A stretch of 64,000 nt of DNA from positions 248,001-312,000 of the forward strand of contig NZ_CALNVW010000017.1 of assembly GCF_940670765.1 (NCBI RefSeq), written 5' to 3'. Position numbers and translations under genes: made by a program. The DNA is from Streptomyces sp. A 4/2 (GTDB lineage Bacteria > Actinomycetota > Actinomycetes > Streptomycetales > Streptomycetaceae). Below are positions 54,419 to 62,965 of the stretch, in pieces. The notes under the pieces are model-generated. The model worked only from the letters and a program-made list of their open reading frames with translations. It ran no database searches and was not told where the DNA came from. Every line of letters begins with the position of its first letter. Position 1 is the first letter of the stretch.

Positions 54419-54490
54419 GCTGGGGATGTTCGCATGACCCCGGCTGGTGCGGCTACTGGCTTTCCCCGGCTTCGAGACCGAGGGGGCTGT

Positions 54491-54967
54491 TCATGTATCG
54501 CGTCCGATTGGACGCGTCCAGACCGGGAACGGCGGCGGCACGGCTTCCGCCCGGTCCTGGCCGTCGGACTCGAATGACGTGAGTTCGGTCCACGGTACCG
54601 AGCCGGGGTCACTGTCGTCGAGGAAGCTGGTGATGATCGGTTCGAGCATCTCGGTCAGCACGTAGTTGCCAGCGAACGGGAGCGATTCCGGGGGTTGGGA
54701 GGAAGTCGAACAGCGCAGTTGTCCGGCTTGGTCGTCGTGCCAGACGTAGAAGGTGGCGGACCCGTGCAGACCGAGGGCCCGAATGCGGTCACGCAACGCC
54801 CTCGCTGTGCTCTCGAAGGCGGCAGCCACCTCCTCCACGGACAGCGTCGCCCGCTCCTCGGCGTCGGTGCCGAGATGCCAGGTGTTGGTCTGCGACTCGG
54901 TCGCCTGGTTGCCCGGGTCCAGGACCAAGGGCTCGTCCGCGACCTCTGCGATGAACGTCAACAGCAT
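54491..54967 (-). CDS. Hypothetical cargo protein
   Basis: 158 aa from ATG 54967 (MLLTFIAEVADEPLVLDPGN). A long helix (VEEVAAAFESTARALRDRIRA) precedes strands (GSATFYVWHDDQAGQLRCST). No family is recognised. ATG 54967 is favoured because the upstream extension is low complexity. Confidence 0.6.
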   Translation of the reverse strand: MLLTFIAEVADEPLVLDPGNQATESQTNTWHLGTDAEERATLSVEEVAAAFESTARALRDRIRALGLHGSATFYVWHDDQAGQLRCSTSSQPPESLPFAGNYVLTEMLEPIITSFLDDSDPGSVPWTELTSFESDGQDRAEAVPPPFPVWTRPIGRDT

Positions 54968-55034
54968 CGGCCCAGTCTGCACTACCCGCGGTGGCCGCCC
55001 CGCCACGGGCGCGGCGGCCACCGGTCATGTCGGA

Positions 55035-55616
55035 TCAGCCCGCCGGAGCCGCGATCTGGGCTTCAAGGTCGGCGACGCGGCGGTCCTGGAAGCGGAGGTT
55101 GGAGCGGGCTGCCTTGAGGCGTTCGTCGAGAGTGCGGTTGTCGGCGGTGAGCTGGCGGACGCGCTGCTTGAGGGTGGTGTTCTCGGTGGTGATCCGCTGG
55201 AGGGTCTCTTCTGTCCACTCGGCTTGCAAGTCGCGGACCTGGCCGAGGAGTTCACCGATTCGGGTGCGCTGGGACTGGATCTCGGCGTGGGCGGTCTTGA
55301 GGGCCTCCTCGGCGTTCAGCGCGCGTTCACGCCAGGTCGCCTCGCGCTGGTCCTCCTGCTCGGCGAGGCTTCGGTGGCGGTGGTCGCCGGCCTCGGTCAG
55401 TGCTGCGGCGACAGCGGCTCTGGCCTCGCGGTTGTCGTAGAGGAAGGTGCGGGAGACGTCCGCGCGGCGGGCGACAGCGGCGACGCTGATCTGGGCCTTC
55501 TCCCGGCGGAGGCGGGTGATGGCCTCATGGACGCGTCCGAGCGCGGTCTGTGTCTTGCGGTGCCGGGCGGCGAGAGCCGCGGCGGTGCGGTCCGGGGGGA
55601 CGGTGTTGGTGTTCAT
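55035..55616 (-). CDS. DUF6262-type TnpC-like accessory protein of the Tn554-like recombinase
   Basis: 193 aa. The N-terminal HTH-like region (ALGRVHEAITRLRREKAQIS, VAAVARRADVSRTFLYDN) resembles Tn554 TnpC accessory factors. A long coiled coil follows (ALKTAHAEIQSQRTRIGELL through TLDERLKAARSNLRFQDRRV). It overlaps the tnpB-like stop as ATGA. TnpC-type proteins influence the orientation and efficiency of recombination in Tn554. Confidence 0.83.
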   Translation of the reverse strand: MNTNTVPPDRTAAALAARHRKTQTALGRVHEAITRLRREKAQISVAAVARRADVSRTFLYDNREARAAVAAALTEAGDHRHRSLAEQEDQREATWRERALNAEEALKTAHAEIQSQRTRIGELLGQVRDLQAEWTEETLQRITTENTTLKQRVRQLTADNRTLDERLKAARSNLRFQDRRVADLEAQIAAPAG

Positions 55617-58210
55617 GCGACCTGCCCTGCCATGTCGTCCGCGCCCTCCGAGCCGGCGTCGGCGAGGTCGGCCGCGCGGAACGCGGTGGACCAGATCCGC
55701 TCGAAGTAGTCCTGGGGTTTGCGCAGGTCCAGGGCGAGGGCGTCGTCGAGGAGGCCCAGTCCTGCGAGGGCTTTCTCCAGGCCGTCGATGGCGCGGGCGG
55801 TGGGCTCGAAGTAGCGGTGGAGGTAGTCGGCGGTGGTGTCGTCCGGGGCGCCTTCGGCCAGCAGCCGCCACTGCTCGCGCTTGCGTCGCCAGTAGAGCAG
55901 GTCGGCGCCGGAGAGCACGAACTTGTCGCAGTTGTGGCAGTCCAGGTTCCACGGGCAGGCGTCGCCGTCGACGACGGGCTGGAAGGTGCAGAAGCCACCC
56001 TCGGCCGGGGTGCTGCGGCGGGACAGGTCGACGGCGATGGCCTGGGCCTGCTCGCGGGTGAGCGGGGTCGCCGGTTCGGTGAGGAGTTCGCCGGGCTTGG
56101 CGGTGCCGGGGCCGGCGACCCAGAGGTGCTGCAGGACATCCTCCAGGTCGGACTGGGTCAGGTGGATGTAGTGCTCGGCCATCCGCTCCGAGACGTGGCC
56201 GAGGTAGCGGCGGACGTGGGTCAAAGTCGCGCCGGCCCGCAGCAGGCTGGTCGCCAGCGAGTGGCGGGCCTGGTGGGGAACCCCTCGGCCGATGTCGAGG
56301 TCGTCGATCCAGGGCTTGAAGCCCTTATGGAACCATTTATAGCTGAGCGGCCGGCGTCCGTCGCGGTTGCGGATGTTGGTGGGGAACAGCGCCATATGGG
56401 CGCGTTCCTCGGCGGTGGGCGGCCGGTTGTTCCGGGCCTCGAACAGGGTCAGGGTCTTTTGCTGGCGGACTCCCAGGAGCTGGTGGACGCGCTCGGGGAT
56501 CCGCAGGGCCTGGTCGTAGTTGCCCACCTTGGTCTGGTCGTGCCAGAGCATCGGCAGTCCGCCGTAGCGGCCGAGGCAGTCCAGGCGGAGCTGGAGGACC
56601 TCGCCGCAGCGGCGGCCGGTGACGAGGATGGTCTCCCAGGCGTCCCGCAGGCCGCGGTCGAACGTATCGTGGGTCTCGGCGAGCCGGCTCAGGTTGGTCT
56701 CGTCGGCGAGCGCGCGGGCGACATCGTCGGAGAACGGCTGCCGAGAGCGGCTGATCATCCGCCCGGGGGCAGGCATGGCCGCGATGAACGCCCGGTCCAG
56801 GCCGAGGCGTTCGGCCTCCCCCGACTCCAGTGCCCCGCGCAGGAGCCGCCTGGTGCGATGGAAGACGCGCTGTCGGGTGTTGGCGGTCACGATCGACGGC
56901 TTGCCGTGGACGCCTCTGGCCGCGAGCGAGACGAGGCCGTCCCGCTCGCGTTGCCGCTGGTCGGCGACGAACTGGTGCATGTGGTCGGCCGTCAGAGCCC
57001 GCGGGTCGTGGCCGCCGGCGGGAGCCTGGAGTTCCAGGAAGGTGCTCAGCTCCAGGCCGGCTCGGCGCATGTCGTCGAAGGTGCCTCCACTGCGCGGGCA
57101 GCTGGGAGAACGCAGGATCGCGACCAGGTGGTCCCAGATCAGGTCGCGCAGCCATCGCTGGGAGACGCCGGTGAGGTCCATGTGGGTCGAGCGGCCGGTG
57201 AGTTTCCGTCCGAAGTGCTCGGTGAGGATGTATCCGAGTTCGCGCGTCTCGATCGGCGTCACGTAGAGGGGGTGCAACCAGTCGGTCACGGCCCGGATAA
57301 TGTGGACTGCCTCGCGGCTGACCGCCTTCTGCAGAAGCCGTTCCTCCTCGGGACCCGTGTCTGTCAGCGAACGCAGGCCGTGCTCGCGGGCGAAGTTCGC
57401 CAGGCCCTGCCAGGTGACCAGTTCCCAGCGGCCGTGGGCCTTCTGGGTGTAGGCGAACATGCCCCACTTGATCTCGGCCCGCAGCAGCGGGTGCAGGCCC
57501 CGGAGGTTGACCTGCGCGGGGCGGAGCACGGCCGGGGCGGTCGCGCACCAGCGCTGGAAGGCGTGCTCGTCCTGGTAGCTGACCGGCGCGACCAGCCCTC
57601 GGCGCCCGTAGCGGTTGCCCCACTGCGACGGCAGGGCCGCTCCACCAGGTCTGCCGTCCCTGCCGTAGCGGCGCTCGTGCCGGAAACACAGCCCGAGCGG
57701 GGAGTCCGCCAGTTCCGGGCAGACCTGGACCCGGCAACTGCCGAAGCCGGGCAGCGCGTGCTCATCGACGAGCCAGTCGTCGAAGTCGGCGTCGCCGTCG
57801 CGGCGGCCGCGATGGTTGTACCAACGGAACTCGTGGTAGTGGCAGAGCTCCAGAGCGAGGTGACGGGAGGGCCGTCCCGGGCAGATCTGGCAGGAGCGTT
57901 GCTCGACCCCATCCCCGAGGCCGACGGGCGCCGCGGTGCGGAGGAACTCGGCTCGCGTTCCTCCCCGGTCGCGGTGCTCGCGCCAGAGCATCTCGTGGGT
58001 TGAGCACAGGTCGCCGTGCCCCATCGTGGACCTCTCGCACTCCGCCGTCAGGCAGTTCCACCGGTAGACCGGGTGGTTCGGCGGGACCTTGACGATGTCG
58101 GGGCGGAACAGCTGGTCGAACGACGGGGTGCTGATCAGCGCCGTGAGGACTTCCAGCCGGTCCCGGCCGGTGCGGGTGCCCTGCTGCGGCAACAGGGTCG
58201 TCACGGTCAC
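55613..58210 (-). CDS. TnpB-like tyrosine recombinase (large)
   Basis: 865 aa, the large recombinase of the three-component set. The N-terminal half has Cys/His pairs that may bind zinc (CLTAECERSTMGHGDLCSTH, SCQICPGRPSRHLALELCHY). The tyrosine-recombinase domain shows the first Arg in VTGRRCGEVLQLRLD, HQARHSLATSLLRAGATLTH with the HxxR motif, LGHVSERMAEHYIHL with the nucleophilic Tyr, and a further Cys cluster (ACPWNLDCHNCDKFVL). It overlaps tnpA and tnpC homologues by 4 bp each. Confidence 0.88.
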   Translation of the reverse strand: MTVTTLLPQQGTRTGRDRLEVLTALISTPSFDQLFRPDIVKVPPNHPVYRWNCLTAECERSTMGHGDLCSTHEMLWREHRDRGGTRAEFLRTAAPVGLGDGVEQRSCQICPGRPSRHLALELCHYHEFRWYNHRGRRDGDADFDDWLVDEHALPGFGSCRVQVCPELADSPLGLCFRHERRYGRDGRPGGAALPSQWGNRYGRRGLVAPVSYQDEHAFQRWCATAPAVLRPAQVNLRGLHPLLRAEIKWGMFAYTQKAHGRWELVTWQGLANFAREHGLRSLTDTGPEEERLLQKAVSREAVHIIRAVTDWLHPLYVTPIETRELGYILTEHFGRKLTGRSTHMDLTGVSQRWLRDLIWDHLVAILRSPSCPRSGGTFDDMRRAGLELSTFLELQAPAGGHDPRALTADHMHQFVADQRQRERDGLVSLAARGVHGKPSIVTANTRQRVFHRTRRLLRGALESGEAERLGLDRAFIAAMPAPGRMISRSRQPFSDDVARALADETNLSRLAETHDTFDRGLRDAWETILVTGRRCGEVLQLRLDCLGRYGGLPMLWHDQTKVGNYDQALRIPERVHQLLGVRQQKTLTLFEARNNRPPTAEERAHMALFPTNIRNRDGRRPLSYKWFHKGFKPWIDDLDIGRGVPHQARHSLATSLLRAGATLTHVRRYLGHVSERMAEHYIHLTQSDLEDVLQHLWVAGPGTAKPGELLTEPATPLTREQAQAIAVDLSRRSTPAEGGFCTFQPVVDGDACPWNLDCHNCDKFVLSGADLLYWRRKREQWRLLAEGAPDDTTADYLHRYFEPTARAIDGLEKALAGLGLLDDALALDLRKPQDYFERIWSTAFRAADLADAGSEGADDMAGQVA

Positions 58211-59391
58211 TTCGGCTCACCCCAGACCGTGCGCAGGGCCGCGTCGAAAGCGGGATCGTGGATGTCGACGTGACCGTAGACCTCGTCAACCGTGGCGGCC
58301 GAGGACCAGCCGCCGGCGTCGCGGGCGATCAGCAGGTTGCCGTCCGATGCGTCGAGAACCGCGCTGGTGAAGTTGTGGCGGAAGGCATGGGGTTTCACCA
58401 GGCCCAGGCCAGCCCGCTTTCCGGCGCGGCCCAGCATCCGGCGGGCTCCGACGGGTGCCCACGGCTGGCCGGTGCCGGGGCCGTGGAGCTGGACCAGGAG
58501 CATCCCGTGCCCGGCGTCACCGCGCGGATACTCACCGCCGGTGAGGTACTCGAAGTAGGTGTGCACCATCGCCGGGCTGACCCGCTTGATCAGCCCGCCG
58601 GTCACCGTGCCGTGCTCGATCCGCCAGGGGTGCTTGGTCTTCGCCTCGGCCCGGTTCGGGTTGTCCGGCCGGTGGCAGACGTGCAGGTGAGGGCTGCGGC
58701 ACTCGCCGCAGGCCGCGTTCTCGCGCAGGTGCAGGTCCACCAGGTGCAGCCCGCAGAGCTCGCCGATCCGCAGGCCGCCGTCGGCCAGCCAGGTCACCAG
58801 CAGCCGGTCCCGGGCCGAGTTCACGGTCTCCAGCAGTCGCTCGCGGGCCCCGTCCGGCAGCATCTTCGGATGCCGGCGGTGCGATCCCTTCGGCGCGAGC
58901 GGGTTCGCGGGCATGGCCGTCTTCACGTGCCCCAGGAGCGAGCGGTGACGGTCCACCCGCGACGGCAGCCGAGTGCCGTCGAGCTTCTCCCCGAGCTCGA
59001 CGTTGACGCCGAGGGAGGCTTGGCGCAGGTAGAAGCCCTTCACGCAGGAGGCCGCCGCCGACAGGGCGGACCGGCCGTAGGGGCACTTGCCCACTCGCCA
59101 CGGCTCCCCGAGCGGCATGCGGACCTCGGCCCCGACCATGCCCATGTACCGCTCCAGGTCGCGCAGTTGGACCGTGCTGAACGCCAGGCACTCGCGCTCC
59201 AGCCAGCGCAGATGGTCCACCAGCAGATAGGCGTAGGTCCGCTGTGTGCCGGAGCCGTCGTGCTGGCGTAGGAACCGGTCTGCTTCAACGTGGACCGTGC
59301 CCTCGGGCCAGAGGATCGTCCAGGACCTCCGCCCGCCCTTCCGCTCGATCTGCTGGACCCTCAAGTCCCCGATGATGACGTGTCGTGCCAC
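58207..59391 (-). CDS. TnpA-like tyrosine recombinase
   Basis: 394 aa from GTG 59391, four bases after GGAGG. A SAM-like core-binding domain (YAYLLVDHLRWLERECLAFS) precedes the catalytic domain. That domain has Arg in ADGGLRIGELCGLHL, a Cys-rich insertion (ACGECRSPHLHVCH), HAFRHNFTSAVLD with HxxR(H), and the Tyr in VDEVYGHVDI. First gene of the recombinase operon; its stop overlaps the tnpB-like ATG. Confidence 0.88.
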   Translation of the reverse strand: MARHVIIGDLRVQQIERKGGRRSWTILWPEGTVHVEADRFLRQHDGSGTQRTYAYLLVDHLRWLERECLAFSTVQLRDLERYMGMVGAEVRMPLGEPWRVGKCPYGRSALSAAASCVKGFYLRQASLGVNVELGEKLDGTRLPSRVDRHRSLLGHVKTAMPANPLAPKGSHRRHPKMLPDGARERLLETVNSARDRLLVTWLADGGLRIGELCGLHLVDLHLRENAACGECRSPHLHVCHRPDNPNRAEAKTKHPWRIEHGTVTGGLIKRVSPAMVHTYFEYLTGGEYPRGDAGHGMLLVQLHGPGTGQPWAPVGARRMLGRAGKRAGLGLVKPHAFRHNFTSAVLDASDGNLLIARDAGGWSSAATVDEVYGHVDIHDPAFDAALRTVWGEPK

Positions 59392-59434
59392 TCGTCCTCC
59401 GTACGACTCCGGAACATGACAGACGTCCCGGTCC

Positions 59435-59445
59435 CGGTCGGTAAA
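59435..59445. repeat. Internal copy of the Tn554-like end motif
   Basis: CGGTCGGTAAA repeats the first 11 bases of the right end (59503) in the same orientation, 68 bp inside the element. It is a probable accessory recombinase-binding site and lies in the tnpA promoter region. Confidence 0.75.
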
Positions 59446-59502
59446 CGAGCCCATGACGCCCACGTCACAGGCCCAGACGGACATCAAGGGCAGCACAACT
59501 CA

Positions 59503-59514
59503 CGGTCGGTAAAG
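59503..59514. repeat. Right terminal inverted repeat of the Tn554-like element
   Basis: CGGTCGGTAAAG pairs exactly with 53092-53103; tnsB sequence resumes at 59515. Confidence 0.85.
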
Positions 59515-60209
59515 CGAAGTGGCAGAACCGCAAGCACGACGGTCTGCGCGATCCGGTCCACCCGGGCCGGCTGTTCACGCCGAACGAGAAGTACGCCGCC
59601 TTGGTGGAGGCCTGCGGCTACGTCCCAGTCGCACTCAGCGGCGACGACTACGTCGAACTCCTGCCCGCGGAATGGCGGGTGGTCAACGACTACGGCATCC
59701 GGATCAAGAACCGCACCTACGACAGCCGGGCGTTGGGGCCGATGCGCCGCCAGAACTCCGGGGTCCGGGCGAAACGCGGCCTCTGGGAGGTCCACCGCGA
59801 CCCCTACGACGTCTCCCGGATCTGGGTACGCAACCACCGCGGTGACAACGAGTGGGTCCCGGCCACCTGGAAGTTCCTCAACCGGGCACCGATTCCCTTC
59901 GGCGACCTGGCCTGGGACCACGTCAGCCACCAGCTACCCCGCGCCACCGAGGCGGAGATCGCCGACGCGGTCGCCGCCCTGCTCACCCGAGCCCACGGCG
60001 GCCCGCAGACCGAGCAGGGACCGGGGCCCGGCAAACGCGACCGGCGGGTGGCGGCCCGCACGAAAGCCGCAGGCCCGCTCACCCCGGCATCCGTTACCGG
60101 TGCTCAGGCGGAGCCAGAGGACGAAGCGGACGAGAGCGAGGAGTCGGTGGCCGAGGTGATCCCGCTCGGACTGTTCGACCCGCTGGAAGACCCCTGGAAG
60201 CGCTCATGA
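59515..60209 (+). pseudogene. tnsB, 3' part
   Basis: About 230 codons of the TnsB C-terminus: KWQNRKHDGLRDPVHPGRLF, TPNEKYAALVEACGYVPVAL, LWEVHRDPYDVSRIWVRNHR (Mu-C beta-barrel), then an acidic tail (EPEDEADESEESVAEVI) that may contact TnsC. Together with the 5' part it gives about 686 aa, normal for this family. It overlaps tnsC as ATGA. It is not translatable as TnsB while the inner element is in place. Confidence 0.9.
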
Positions 60210-61225
60210 CGGCATCGTCCGCGCTGCCCCAGGACTCCCAGCGGCACTTGACCACGATCGACGGCTGGCGCCGCTTCGTCGAAGGGCCACCGGGTCCGCC
60301 GCCCCGGCTGACCGACGCTCAGTACGACGCGCTGGGCGAGGCCGGCCAGGCGGCCTTCGACGAGGCCCGTCTTGACCATCACGGCCGTCTTCTGGTGGTC
60401 GCCACCTCCGTCGTCCGGCACACCGTCGCCACCGGACGCCGCCTGGTCGTGCTGAACCGGCACGCGATCAGTGCCCGCCGGGGCCTGATCGTCTCCGGCC
60501 CCGCCGGCACCGGGAAGACCATCGCGATCACCCAGCTCGGTCTGTCCCACGAACTGCTGGACCGGGCCCGGCACCCCACCGCCACCGACCGCAAGCCGGT
60601 CATCTACATCACCGTCCCGCCCGCCGCGACCCCTCGCATGATCGCGGCCGAGTTCGCCCGTTTCCTCGGGCTGCCGGTGATGGCCCGCATGAACATCACC
60701 GACCTCATCGAGTCCGTCGTCGGTGTCTGCACCGACGCCCGCACCGGCATGATCCTGGTCGACGAACTCCACAACATCTCGCTCACCACCCAGCACGGCG
60801 CCGAAGTCGCCGACACCCTCAAGTACTTCTCCGAGCGGATCCCCGCGACGTTCATCTACGCGGGCATCGACATCGAGCACGGCAGCCTGCTGACCGGCAC
60901 CCGCGGGGCCCAGATCGCCGGCCGTTTCACCCTGATCCCCACCCACCCCTTCCCTTACAACAGTGAGTGGCGGGGCCTGGTCGCCACCATGGAGAAGACC
61001 CTCGCCCTGCGGCGGCACCGGCCCGGCACCCTGGCGAGACTGGACCGCTACCTGCACGACCGCACCGGCGGCATGATCGGCGCCCTCTCCCACCAGATCC
61101 GCGGAGCCGCGATCGACGCGATTTTCAATGACACCGAGAAGATCACCAAAGCCGGGCTGAAGGCCGTCCCACTGGACGTCGCCGCCGAATCGCCTCACTT
61201 CCGCGGGCCCAGGTCCTCCCGATGA
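60206..61225 (+). CDS. TnsC/TniB-like AAA+ ATPase
   Basis: 339 aa. Walker A GPAGTGKT (98-105) and Walker B MILVDELHN (182-190) are followed by a sensor region (TFIYAGIDIE). It would link the TniQ target selector to the TnsAB transposase and give target immunity. ATG 60206 overlaps the tnsB stop. Its stop overlaps tniQ by 4 bp. Confidence 0.9.
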   Translation: MTASSALPQDSQRHLTTIDGWRRFVEGPPGPPPRLTDAQYDALGEAGQAAFDEARLDHHGRLLVVATSVVRHTVATGRRLVVLNRHAISARRGLIVSGPAGTGKTIAITQLGLSHELLDRARHPTATDRKPVIYITVPPAATPRMIAAEFARFLGLPVMARMNITDLIESVVGVCTDARTGMILVDELHNISLTTQHGAEVADTLKYFSERIPATFIYAGIDIEHGSLLTGTRGAQIAGRFTLIPTHPFPYNSEWRGLVATMEKTLALRRHRPGTLARLDRYLHDRTGGMIGALSHQIRGAAIDAIFNDTEKITKAGLKAVPLDVAAESPHFRGPRSSR

Positions 61226-62058
61226 CCCACGAGAACGTCCGCGTCCTGCCCTTCCAGGTCCGGCCCCGGTCCGGCGAAGGCATCCGGTCCTTCATCGTCC
61301 GCCTGGCACACGCCAACCATCTTCCGCCCCGCTACCTGCGGACCTACCTCTGCGAACCGCCCGAACATCTCGGTCTTCCCAGCTGGACACGGCTGGCCGC
61401 CGCGACCGGCCGCGCCCCGGAGACGCTGGTGGCCACCCTGGAAACGAGGCGCTGCCTGGAGTGCGACGCGGAGATACCGCCCTCCGACGTCATCGGCCGC
61501 CAGGCCCTGCGCTGTTCCCAGGCCTGCCGCGAAAAGGCATACCGGAAACGGCATCCTCGGGCTCCAGTACAGAAGGCCCCCTGCAGAGAGTGCGGCAAGA
61601 GCATGAAGATCCAGCCCGGACAGCGTTATCGCCTGTGTTCATCCGCCTGCCGACGGGCCAACTACCTCAAACATGAAGAAAAGTGGTTGGCCGAAGCAGA
61701 CCCGGCTGATCCATCCGGACCGCGCATCTGCCCCGTCTGCGACGGCCCGATGTTCTCGGCAGCACGCCGGACATGCTCAGACCGATGCCGCCAGCGAGCA
61801 CGTCGCCAACAGCTCAGGCAGCCTCCCGCGAACCCACCTTCTCCACCGCCGGTGTCATCGCCGACACCACAGCCCGCACCACCACCCCAGCCACCCGAAC
61901 CAGCCCCCACGGCATCAACGAGGCCCTGCGAGACCTGCGGAGAACCACTACCAGCAGGGCCCTGCCAGCAACAACGCCGGACGTGCTCACAGCGCTGCCG
62001 CCAGAAGGCATACCGGCAGCGGAAGGCCCAACTGGCCCCGCCTAGGCTGGCGCGGTGA
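61222..62058 (+). CDS. tniQ: TniQ-like target selector with a four-unit zinc-finger array
   Basis: 278 aa. Residues 1-75 keep the TniQ signature (RPRSGEGIRSFIVRLAHANH). The rest holds four units of the form CxxC, 10-17 residues, CSxxCR followed by a basic helix: CLECD... CSQACREKAYRKR, CRECG... CSSACRRANYLK, CPVCD... CSDRCRQRARR and CETCG... CSQRCRQKAYRQR. A Pro-rich linker separates units three and four. The array is a candidate DNA-reading module for target choice, replacing the usual TniQ/TnsD C-terminus. It overlaps tnsC and the methyltransferase gene by 4 bp each. Confidence 0.85.
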   Translation: MTHENVRVLPFQVRPRSGEGIRSFIVRLAHANHLPPRYLRTYLCEPPEHLGLPSWTRLAAATGRAPETLVATLETRRCLECDAEIPPSDVIGRQALRCSQACREKAYRKRHPRAPVQKAPCRECGKSMKIQPGQRYRLCSSACRRANYLKHEEKWLAEADPADPSGPRICPVCDGPMFSAARRTCSDRCRQRARRQQLRQPPANPPSPPPVSSPTPQPAPPPQPPEPAPTASTRPCETCGEPLPAGPCQQQRRTCSQRCRQKAYRQRKAQLAPPRLAR

Positions 62059-62906
62059 CTGATGAGCAGAAACGGGTGCAGCCGTCGGGAGTGTGGGCCA
62101 CGGCGGTGGGGGTGGCCCGGGTGCGGGCGCTGGAGACCGAGCGGGAGAACGCGCTGTTCCGCGACCCACTGGCACAGGCCTTCGCCACCGCCGGCGGCCT
62201 ATGGCCCTCCTCGCCGCCGCTGCCCGATGACGAGGCCGCGCGCCGCCGTCGACTGGCCGTGGCGTTCTCCATCGTCATCAGGACGAAGTTCCTCGACGAC
62301 CTGTTGCAGCAGGCCTCCGCGTCCGGGGTCCGGCAGGTCGTGCTGCTCGGCGCTGGCATGGACAGCCGGGCCTTCCGGATCGACTGGCCCGAGGACACCC
62401 GGCTGTTCGAGGTCGACACCGCCGCGCCACTGGACTTCAAGGCTTCGGTGCTGCGCCAGGAGCGGGCCGTCGCACGCTGCGGGCGGATCACCGTCGCGGT
62501 GGATCTGCGTGAGGACTGGCCAGCCGCGCTGGCCGCCGCAGGGCACGACCCGGCCGCGCCGACCGCGTGGATCGCCGAAGGACTGCTGATCTATCTGCCC
62601 GAGGACGCGGTGGAGCTGCTGCTGGCCCGGATCAGCGCGCAGTCGGCAGCAGGCAGCCGGATGGGGCTGACGTTGGGCTCGCGCGGCGTGATCGAGCGCT
62701 TCGGCGCGGACGCCGTGCCGGGATCGGCGGCGTCCATGTGGATCTCGGAGATGCCCGACGACCCGGTGGGCTGGCTGGCCGGGCACGGCTGGGAGGCCAG
62801 CAGCCACACCCTGCGCGAACGCGCTGCCGCCTACGGCCGCCCGATCAGCACCCCGCCGCAGCGCGAGGAGCGGCCCGGCGGACTGATCTCGGCGGTCCGC
62901 TGGTAA
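62055..62906 (+). CDS. Class I SAM-dependent methyltransferase (LCM/SACE_7040-like), transposon cargo
   Basis: 283 aa from GTG 62055, overlapping the tniQ stop. It has the SAM-binding region VVLLGAGMDSRAFRIDWPED and WIAEGLLIYLPEDAVELLL, the hallmark of the leucine-carboxyl-methyltransferase-like actinobacterial family. The gene ends 14 bp before the right transposon end. Fused translationally to the transposition operon, it would be expressed with it. The substrate is unknown. Confidence 0.85.
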   Translation: MTDEQKRVQPSGVWATAVGVARVRALETERENALFRDPLAQAFATAGGLWPSSPPLPDDEAARRRRLAVAFSIVIRTKFLDDLLQQASASGVRQVVLLGAGMDSRAFRIDWPEDTRLFEVDTAAPLDFKASVLRQERAVARCGRITVAVDLREDWPAALAAAGHDPAAPTAWIAEGLLIYLPEDAVELLLARISAQSAAGSRMGLTLGSRGVIERFGADAVPGSAASMWISEMPDDPVGWLAGHGWEASSHTLRERAAAYGRPISTPPQREERPGGLISAVRW

Positions 62907-62919
62907 AGCGCCTCCAGGC

Positions 62920-62965
62920 GGTCAAACTTCAGTGGCAATCGGTCAAGGTTCACTGTCACAGGACA
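62920..62965. repeat. Right terminal inverted repeat of the Tn7-like element
   Basis: It ends CTGTCACAGGACA, the inverted match of the left end, with the inner motif GGTCAAACTTCAGTGGC. The same 46-bp spacing pattern as the left end is kept. Confidence 0.92.

Larger units (their letters stand above)
53088..59514 (-). mobile_element. Tn554-like element with three-component tyrosine recombinase, 6.4 kb, inside tnsB
   Basis: The element carries tnpA, tnpB and tnpC homologues in an overlapping leftward operon and four small cargo genes. A perfect 12-bp inverted repeat (CTTTACCGACCG at 53092, CGGTCGGTAAAG at 59503) marks the ends. Joining base 53087 to 59515 restores the tnsB frame through LDEWIV-A-KWQNR. 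The exact junction within a few bases is inferred from that reading frame. Confidence 0.87.
50878..62965 (+). mobile_element. Tn7-like transposon (TnsA/TnsB/TnsC/TniQ), 12.1 kb, interrupted by a second element
   Basis: The element is bounded by 46-bp terminal inverted repeats starting TGT and by a perfect 10-bp direct repeat. It contains tnsA, split tnsB, tnsC and tniQ in one rightward overlapping operon plus a methyltransferase cargo gene. Removing the inner element (53088-59514) leaves about 5.7 kb. No Cas genes and no TnsD/TnsE-sized protein are present. With tnsB broken it should not transpose unless the inner element excises or TnsB is supplied elsewhere. Confidence 0.9.

Noticed and set aside
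55550..58003. 817-codon plus-strand ORF within the Tn554-like element
   Set aside because: Shadow of the TnpB-like recombinase, which carries all catalytic residues on the minus strand.
50878..62965. CRISPR-associated transposon (CAST) interpretation
   Set aside because: TnsA, TnsB, TnsC and TniQ are present, but there is no Cas6/7/8, Cas12k or guide array within the element.
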